A DNA stretch of 10,428 nucleotides. Source: an uncultured Clostridia bacterium. Lineage in GTDB: Bacteria > Bacillota > Clostridia > TANB77 > CAG-508. Where the stretch lies: the NCBI GenBank assembly GCA_934177555.1, contig CAKPPL010000040.1, positions 1-10,428 on the forward strand, written 5' to 3'. The notes below the pieces were generated by a model, which saw nothing but the letters and a program-made list of their open reading frames with translations, searched no databases and was not told the DNA's origin. Numbering within the stretch: the first letter of the stretch is position 1; the number at the start of each line of letters is the position of its first letter. Below, piece by piece: positions 6,854-10,428 of this stretch. The translations under genes were made by a program, and so were the position numbers.

Positions 6854-8149
6854 ATGTTTATACAAATACTTATTTTAGTAGTATTAATTGCATTAAATGC
6901 ATTTTTTGCAGCAAGTGAAATTGCATTTATATCATTAAATGACAATAAAATAGAAAAACAAGCAAAAGAGGGAAATAAAAGAGCTCAACAAATTGCAAAG
7001 ATGTTAGAATCACCAAGTAAATTTTTAGCAACTATACAAATTGGAATTACACTTGCAGGATTTTTATCAAGTGCATTCGCATCAGATACGTTTGCAGGAA
7101 AATTAGCTCCAATATTAAATAATATAATTCCAATAGGAATTAGTGCATGGCAAAATATATCAATAATAATTATTACAATAATATTATCATTCTTTACATT
7201 AATTTTTGGAGAACTAGTTCCAAAGAGATTAGCAATGAAAAATTATGAAAAAATAGCCTTTGCAACTATTGGAATAATACGAGGAATATCAATAATAACA
7301 GCACCTTTTGTAAAACTATTAACTGTAGTGACAAATATGGTATCAAAGATATTTGGTGTTGGCGAAAATGAAGAAGAAATTATTACAGAAGAAGAAATAA
7401 AAATGATGGTAGATCAAGGCGAAGAGAATGGAACAATACAAGAAGATGAAAAAGAATTAATAAATAATGTTTTTGAATTTAATGACATAACAGTTTCAGA
7501 AATAATGACACATAGAACAGACATATTTGCAGTTGATATAAATATGACAGCAGAAGAATTATTAGAAGAAATAAAAAAAGATGATTGTAAACATAGTAGA
7601 ATTCCAGTTTATGATGAAACAATAGATGATATAAAGGGAATTTTATATGTAAAAGATTTAATAAAAAATATAAATAAGAAAACATTTAAAATAAAAAATA
7701 TAATGAAAGAAGCATATTTTGTTTCTCAAAATAAATTAATAAATGAGCTTTTTAAAGAATTACAAAAAAATAAAAAACAATTAGCAATAATAATTGATGA
7801 ATATGGTGGAACAGCAGGATTAATTTCAATGGAAGATATATTAGAAGAAATTGTTGGAGATATATATGATGAATATGATGACATAGAAGAGGAATATGAA
7901 AAAATCGATGATAAAACATATATTATTTCTGGAAGTATGCCAATATATGATGTAAATAAATTATTACAATCACATATTCCAGAAGGAGATTATGACACTT
8001 TATCAGGATATTTACAAGAAGTATTAGGAAGAATTCCAGATGAAGAAGAAAAACCAGTTATAGAAACAGAAGAATTAACATTTAAAATAGAAGAATTTGA
8101 AGATAGAAGAATTTTAAAAGTTAAGGTATGTAAAAATGAAAATATTTAA
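6854..8149 (+). CDS. HlyC/CorC-family CNNM-CBS membrane transporter
   Basis: A 431-residue membrane protein of the HlyC/CorC (YtfL/CNNM) family, linked in studied members to magnesium or other cation efflux. Some members are annotated as hemolysins for historical reasons. The CNNM (DUF21) transmembrane domain spans about 1-165, with helices near 1-23, 58-80, 100-124 and 133-155, NAFFAASE near the start and FGELVPKR at 118-125. A CBS pair follows at about 214-275 and 278-336, including the family signature EYGGTAGLISMEDILEEIVG (316-335). A CorC_HlyC C-terminal domain lies at about 350-426. Length and order are normal and no key block is missing. The best ribosome binding site, AAGGAGA (6834-6840), is 13 bases from the ATG, unusually far, but no closer in-frame start exists. 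It is the last gene of the operon; its stop codon runs into the terminator stem. The ion cannot be told from sequence. Confidence 0.93.
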   Translation: MFIQILILVVLIALNAFFAASEIAFISLNDNKIEKQAKEGNKRAQQIAKMLESPSKFLATIQIGITLAGFLSSAFASDTFAGKLAPILNNIIPIGISAWQNISIIIITIILSFFTLIFGELVPKRLAMKNYEKIAFATIGIIRGISIITAPFVKLLTVVTNMVSKIFGVGENEEEIITEEEIKMMVDQGEENGTIQEDEKELINNVFEFNDITVSEIMTHRTDIFAVDINMTAEELLEEIKKDDCKHSRIPVYDETIDDIKGILYVKDLIKNINKKTFKIKNIMKEAYFVSQNKLINELFKELQKNKKQLAIIIDEYGGTAGLISMEDILEEIVGDIYDEYDDIEEEYEKIDDKTYIISGSMPIYDVNKLLQSHIPEGDYDTLSGYLQEVLGRIPDEEEKPVIETEELTFKIEEFEDRRILKVKVCKNENI

Positions 8150-8175
8150 AAAAGTTGCGATTTGCAACTTTTTTT
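8148..8175 (+). terminator. Intrinsic terminator of the three-gene operon
   Basis: GTTGC (8154-8158) and GCAAC (8164-8168) form the stem around a five-base loop, flanked by an A-run (8148-8153) and a T-run (8169-8175) that extend it. The A-run starts inside the TAA stop codon of the CorC-family gene. This is a textbook Rho-independent terminator, and it could work in both directions. Confidence 0.88.
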
Positions 8176-8194
8176 AATGTTTATTTAATGTTTT
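8173..8194 (+). promoter_or_regulatory. Tandem 11-base direct repeat, possible OmpR-type operator
   Basis: TTTAATGTTTA (8173-8183) is followed immediately by TTTAATGTTTT (8184-8194), a one-turn direct repeat. Such repeats just upstream of a -10 are typical of OmpR/PhoP-class response regulator sites. Possible -10 boxes follow at 8203-8208 (TATACA) and 8209-8214 (GATAAT), with no good -35, as expected for an activator-dependent promoter. The first repeat overlaps the T-run of the preceding terminator, so chance in T-rich DNA cannot be excluded. Confidence 0.4.
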
Positions 8195-8237
8195 AGGTTT
8201 AATATACAGATAATCAAAAAACAAGGAGGAAGAAAAT

Positions 8238-8705
8238 ATGAAAAGAAGTATTAAAAATATCATTATGTTAATGATTATTGTATTGGTTTGTGGAGGAATA
8301 TTTTTTACAGTAAAAAAAGCAAATGAAAGTCAACAAATTTCAACAAGTCAAAATGAAGGAACTCCACCAAGTAAACCAGAAGGAGATTCAAATACAAATA
8401 TGAGTGAACCACCAACTAAACCAGATAATGATTCAAATACAGAAAATATGCAGTCTAAAGAACAAATGCCTGAAAATAATATGGCTCAAAATATTACTAC
8501 AAAAATTGATACAAAATATTATGTGATATTTGCATTAGAAGGAGTAATAATATCTAGTTTGATAGGATATTTAATTTTATTTCAATTTAATAAAAAAACA
8601 TTTAAAGAAACATTTGTAAATGCTGACAAAATACTAATAATTTTATTAATAGTAATTTTTATGGGAATAATTCAGCAATTTTTGCTAAAGATGGAGCAAA
8701 TTTGA
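8238..8705 (+). CDS. N-terminal piece of a disrupted surface protein (three membrane segments)
   Basis: A 155-residue reading frame behind AAGGAGG (8223-8229). It has a membrane helix at 7-24, a Pro/Ser/Asn-rich linker (about 30-90) with two PP-[ST]-KP repeats, a second helix at 95-116 and the start of a third (131-141). The last residues (after about 141) are an abrupt polar tail unrelated to what precedes. The DNA there, read in another frame, gives S-A-I-F-A-K-D-G-A-N leading directly into the next open frame. From memory, this N-terminus belongs to a clostridial family of membrane-anchored, carbohydrate-binding, beta-helix proteins (DUF4353-like). This appears to be its anchor half, cut short by a deletion with frameshift. 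Whether the fragment is stable or useful is unknown. Confidence 0.7.
   Translation: MKRSIKNIIMLMIIVLVCGGIFFTVKKANESQQISTSQNEGTPPSKPEGDSNTNMSEPPTKPDNDSNTENMQSKEQMPENNMAQNITTKIDTKYYVIFALEGVIISSLIGYLILFQFNKKTFKETFVNADKILIILLIVIFMGIIQQFLLKMEQI
8364..8453 (+). repeat. Two 45-base imperfect direct repeats in the linker
   Basis: Bases 8364-8408 and 8409-8453 encode two versions of a 15-residue unit that starts PP-[ST]-KP and continues with an acidic residue and DSNT. It forms the flexible extracytoplasmic linker between the first and second membrane segments. Confidence 0.7.
8640..8662 (+). other. Deletion-frameshift junction between the two surface-protein pieces
   Basis: Up to about 8655 the frame of 8238 reads as a membrane helix (ILIILLIVIF). 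From about 8654 a different frame reads S-N-F-Y-G-N-N-S-A-I-F-A-K-D-G and runs without a stop to 9289. The overlap of two sensible frames in about 20 bases indicates a join with loss of intervening sequence and of phase. Confidence 0.6.
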
Positions 8706-9289
8706 ATTTAAGTAATATAGAAGTAACTACAAATGCTTCTGGAGCAAATGGAGTATTTAGTTATGGAGGTTCAGCAACAACTAATAATTCTTCAAGTGAT
8801 GGAACAACAGTTAATATCAGTGATTCGAAAATAACAACAACAGGAGATAATGCAGGAGGGATAATGACAACTGGTGGAGGAACAACAAATGCTAGTAATT
8901 TAACAGATAGTAATACCAAATTAAATGGGCAATCTACAACATATAAAAATATTTTCTTATATCAGTCAATGTCTGGAGATGCTGAAAATGGAAATACAGA
9001 ATTTTCAGCTAAAAATAGTACAATTACAACAAATCAAAAAGCAACTGGAAATATAGTTGTAGATTCAATTTCAACATTGAATATGACACTAAAATCAGCA
9101 TCTTATTATGAAGGAACAATAAATTCAGAGAATTCAGCCGAGAGCATAAAATTAACATTAGATAGTAGTTCAAAAATTAAATTAACTGGAGATTCATATA
9201 TAACATCATTAGATGATGAAGATTCTTCATACAGTAATATAGATTTTAATGGTTATAAATTATATGTAAATGGAGTTGAAATTAATTAA
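8702..9289 (+). CDS. C-terminal piece of a beta-helix-like carbohydrate-binding surface protein
   Basis: A 195-residue frame if begun at the TTG at 8702; the same frame is open back to 8627, and no ribosome binding site precedes either point. The protein is rich in Thr, Asn, Ser and Gly, with short repeats such as N-x-S-x-[IL]-x-[VT]-T, TTGGG and SLDDEDSSYSNIDFNG. This is the composition and rhythm of a parallel beta-helix with a C-terminal cap. From memory it matches the C-terminal part of DUF4353-like carbohydrate-binding proteins. Relative to that family it seems shortened at two more in-frame points, after NASNL (about 8910) and after TITTN (about 9033). It lacks an export signal, so it is most likely the untranslated remnant of the gene that starts at 8238. 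Confidence 0.6.
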   Translation: MNLSNIEVTTNASGANGVFSYGGSATTNNSSSDGTTVNISDSKITTTGDNAGGIMTTGGGTTNASNLTDSNTKLNGQSTTYKNIFLYQSMSGDAENGNTEFSAKNSTITTNQKATGNIVVDSISTLNMTLKSASYYEGTINSENSAESIKLTLDSSSKIKLTGDSYITSLDDEDSSYSNIDFNGYKLYVNGVEIN

Positions 9290-9351
9290 AAAATAAAATG
9301 GACTAATGAGTTATTAGCAAAATTTAAGTAACATAAAATTATTATAATAGA

Positions 9352-9377
9352 TTAATATCTTATTATCAAGATATTAA
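9352..9377. repeat. A+T-rich perfect inverted repeat upstream of cwlD
   Basis: TTAATATCTT (9352-9361) and AAGATATTAA (9368-9377) are perfect 10-base arms around six bases. There is no T-run after it on either strand, so it is not a standard terminator; it could be an operator or a weak transcript end. A lone TATAAT at 9343-9348 lies just before it without a convincing -35. Confidence 0.45.
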
Positions 9378-9380
9378 ATA

Positions 9381-9408
9381 TCATAAAAATAAAACACGCT
9401 CATACAAT
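9381..9408 (+). promoter_or_regulatory. Sigma-E-like sporulation promoter of cwlD
   Basis: CATACAAT (9401-9408) is an exact match to the -10 consensus of the mother-cell sporulation factor sigma-E (CATACA-x-T). Thirteen bases upstream, TCATAAA (9381-9387) fits six of seven positions of the -35 (K-M-ATAT-W). Transcription would begin near 9414-9416, about 20 bases before the cwlD ATG. In Bacillus subtilis cwlD is known to be sigma-E-controlled, which agrees with this placement. Confidence 0.6.
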
Positions 9409-9433
9409 TATAAAAAAAGTATGGGAGTGTTTT
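9391..9433 (+). promoter_or_regulatory. Hairpin that buries the cwlD ribosome binding site
   Basis: Bases 9391-9405 pair with 9419-9433 over 15 positions, with 13 Watson-Crick pairs, one G-U (9400/9424) and one mismatch (9398/9426), around a 13-base loop. The right arm contains the only ribosome binding site for cwlD, GGGAG (9423-9427), and ends in a run of T (9430-9434). It could act as a terminator for incoming transcripts and as a block to translation. The sigma-E-like promoter would start inside the loop and omit the left arm. Confidence 0.65.
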
Positions 9434-9434
9434 T

Positions 9435-9620
9435 ATGATTGTATTAAACAAAAAAAGAATAACAATAATGGTATTAAGTGTATTTATATCAATATTTGCA
9501 TTTATATTGATAAATGATAAAAAAGAAATGGTACCAACAGTGTCATTACCAATATCAGGAAAAACAATAGTTTTAGATGCTGGACATGGAAAACCAGATG
9601 AACGGTGCACAAAGCAGTAA
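9435..9620 (+). CDS. cwlD: CwlD N-terminal fragment (as sequenced)
   Basis: This is the 61-codon frame from the ATG at 9435, with GGGAG (9423-9427) seven bases upstream. It holds the membrane anchor and DAGHGKPDE with the first zinc-binding His, then reads six out-of-frame residues (RCTKQ and a stop). It cannot be enzymatically active by itself. Confidence 0.6.
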   Translation: MIVLNKKRITIMVLSVFISIFAFILINDKKEMVPTVSLPISGKTIVLDAGHGKPDERCTKQ

Positions 9621-10143
9621 AGGAACAACAGAAGCAGCAACAAATTTAAAAATAGCATTAAAAATCCAAAACTTATTAGAGCAAAGTGGTTCAACTGTAA
9701 TATTAACACGTTCTGATGAAAATGCAATATATGATTTGGATGCAAAAACATTAAAACAGAAAAAGATATCAGATATACATAATAGAGTAAAAATTGGAAA
9801 TGAAAGTTCTGCTGATATATTTGTATCAATACATTTAAACAAAATACCACAACAGCAATATGATGGATGGCAAACATTTTATAATGTAAATAGTAGTGAA
9901 GGACAAAAATTAGCAGTATCAATACAAAATAATTTGAATACAGCTATACAAAAAGAAAATAATAGGATTGCTAAAAGTATTGATAATATATACATTATTA
10001 AGCATGTTGAAATTCCAACAACAATAGTAGAATGTGGTTTTTTATCTAATCCAGAAGAAGAAAAAAAATTATTAGAAGATGAATATCAAAATAGATTAGC
10101 ATGGGGAATATATAATGGAATAATTGATTATTTTTATGAATAA
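9577..10143 (+). CDS. cwlD: CwlD C-terminal fragment (as sequenced)
   Basis: This frame of 188 codons contains most of the Amidase_3 domain. Its first nine codons (9577-9603) are the CwlD coding region read in the wrong phase; genuine CwlD residues begin with GAQSSKG at 9604. The ATG at 9577 has no ribosome binding site, so this start is an artefact of the frameshift. It lacks the membrane anchor and the first zinc-ligand His, but keeps Glu, the second His and the catalytic Glu (fragment positions 19, 86 and 152). Confidence 0.6.
   Translation: MLDMENQMNGAQSSKGTTEAATNLKIALKIQNLLEQSGSTVILTRSDENAIYDLDAKTLKQKKISDIHNRVKIGNESSADIFVSIHLNKIPQQQYDGWQTFYNVNSSEGQKLAVSIQNNLNTAIQKENNRIAKSIDNIYIIKHVEIPTTIVECGFLSNPEEEKKLLEDEYQNRLAWGIYNGIIDYFYE
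9600..9606 (+). other. Single-base insertion breaking cwlD
   Basis: The bases read GAA, C, GGT. Removing C9603 joins PDE to GAQSSKG as expected for Amidase_3 proteins. The in-frame codon created by the insertion is CGG, conspicuous in a window whose arginines are almost all AGA. This supports an insertion, not a native codon. Confidence 0.75.
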
Positions 10144-10153
10144 ATATTAAATA

Positions 10154-10185
10154 AAAAGGAAATTTAATTTAAAAAATTTCCTTTT
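10154..10185 (+). terminator. Intrinsic terminator after cwlD
   Basis: AAAAGGAAATTT (10154-10165) and AAATTTCCTTTT (10174-10185) form a perfect 12-base stem with an eight-base loop, starting 11 bases after the stop codon and followed by ATT. It separates cwlD from minD, which has its own promoter. Confidence 0.8.
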
Positions 10186-10256
10186 ATTCAAATATTACAA
10201 AATATCTGCAAAGCTTACGGAAACAAGAAAAAATTTTGTAAAATTAGTGAAACACA

Positions 10257-10285
10257 TTGACTTTTTACCATATTCAGTGTATTAT
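10257..10285 (+). promoter_or_regulatory. Housekeeping promoter of minD
   Basis: TTGACT (10257-10262), a 17-base spacer and TATTAT (10280-10285). Each box differs from consensus by one base. Transcription should start near 10292, leaving a leader of about 39 bases with AAGGAGG (10318-10324). Nothing structured was recognised between the cwlD terminator and this promoter. Confidence 0.75.
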
Positions 10286-10330
10286 AGTAAGTGTAAAAAT
10301 TGGGGTTTTTATATCCTAAGGAGGAAGATT

Positions 10331-10428
10331 ATGGGAGAAGTTATAGTTATAACATCAGGAAAAGGTGGAGTTGGAAAAACAACAACAACAGCAAATTTAG
10401 GTTCAAGTTTAGCATTAGAAGGAAAAAA
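10331..10428 (+). CDS. minD: Septum site-determining ATPase MinD (5' part, runs off the right edge)
   Basis: The first 32 codons encode a deviant Walker A P-loop, SGKGGVGKTTTTANLG, right after the first beta strand (MGEVIVIT). It includes the signature Lys11 as well as Lys16. This start and spacing are typical of MinD, the membrane-cycling ATPase that positions division inhibition by MinC at the poles. Other MinD/ParA/Mrp proteins share the P-loop; MinD is preferred because of the MGEVIVITSGKGGVGKTTTTANLG-type N-terminus. The ATG follows a perfect AAGGAGG (10318-10324) at six bases and has its own sigma-A promoter. The C-terminal amphipathic helix and the rest of the protein lie outside the window. 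Confidence 0.85.
   Translation, partial: MGEVIVITSGKGGVGKTTTTANLGSSLALEGK

Larger units (their letters stand above)
9435..10143 (+). pseudogene. cwlD: cwlD, spore cortex N-acetylmuramoyl-L-alanine amidase, split by a one-base insertion
   Basis: Dropping one base at 9603 gives a continuous 235-residue protein, close to the size of Bacillus subtilis CwlD. It has an N-terminal membrane anchor (about 9-26) and an Amidase_3 domain. The zinc ligands are present as His51 (DAGHG), Glu66 (TEAATNL) and His133 (SIHLN), with the catalytic Glu199 in VECGFLSN; LTRSDE is also there. CwlD removes the peptide side chain from muramic acid in the spore cortex, the first step in making muramic-delta-lactam, and acts with PdaA. 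At 9600-9606 the reading GAA-C-GGT shows one extra C. As written, the frame ends at 9620. Every other part looks intact, so either a very recent mutation or a sequence error is likely. A sigma-E-like promoter and an RNA hairpin precede it, and a terminator follows it. Confidence 0.85.

Noticed and set aside
9343..9348. TATAAT upstream of cwlD as its main promoter
   Set aside because: There is no usable -35 at 16-18 bases, and a transcript from here would carry the full hairpin that hides the cwlD ribosome binding site. The sigma-E-like boxes fit better.
9590..9612. Programmed frameshift in cwlD
   Set aside because: No slippery heptamer, stimulatory structure or internal ribosome binding site was seen, and cwlD is not known to use frameshifting. 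A mutation or sequence error is simpler.
9374..9922. Long minus-strand open frame opposite cwlD
   Set aside because: The plus strand encodes a recognisable Amidase_3 protein with all catalytic residues. The minus-strand frame is low-complexity and has no start signals.
10201..10230. GCAAAGC followed by GGAAAC, recalling part of a cyclic-di-GMP (GEMM) riboswitch
   Set aside because: The first half of the GEMM motif is absent, since the cwlD terminator occupies that place. It also lies upstream of the minD promoter, so it would not be in the minD leader.

Overview
The window is very A+T-rich. Genes use AGA for arginine and A/T-ending codons almost throughout, carry strong AGGAGG-type ribosome binding sites and sit behind intrinsic terminators. 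With a sporulation amidase (cwlD) and minD together, this points to a low-GC, monoderm, spore-forming Clostridia-type bacterium, probably an uncultured gut or anaerobic lineage. That assignment is inference from gene content and composition. No rRNA, tRNA, CRISPR array, insertion sequence or phage gene was seen.

Layout: (1) Positions 1-120, minus strand: the first 40 codons of a secreted protein with a TTG start, divergent from (2) a 1503-residue surface protein (290-4801). The latter has a signal peptide, an N-terminal Cys-Gln thioester (TQXA-type) adhesin domain, five DUF11-like repeats that each keep a Lys/Asn pair suited to an isopeptide bond, and a C-terminal membrane anchor without LPXTG. 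(3) A terminator and a strong extended -10 promoter lead into a three-gene operon (4950-8149). It encodes a type II membrane protein with three Ig-like repeats, a receiver-GGDEF protein whose phosphoacceptor Asp is Asn, and a HlyC/CorC-family CNNM-CBS transporter. The operon ends at a hairpin that overlaps its stop codon. (4) Positions 8238-9289 hold two out-of-frame pieces of one former membrane-anchored, beta-helix-like cell-surface protein, joined by what looks like a deletion. (5) cwlD (9435-10143) is split by a single extra base at about 9603. (6) minD begins at 10331 and runs off the end.

How the parts relate: the first half is devoted to the cell surface and its signalling: adhesin, extracytoplasmic Ig-like sensor or adhesin, cyclic-di-GMP-type output and membrane ion homeostasis. 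The second half carries spore cortex (cwlD) and division-site (minD) genes. The most interesting regulatory signal is just before cwlD. A long hairpin buries the cwlD ribosome binding site, and a sigma-E-like promoter is placed so that its own transcript would start in the hairpin loop and lack the sequestering arm. Two adjacent broken genes could mean real gene decay or assembly and sequencing error; raw reads would decide.
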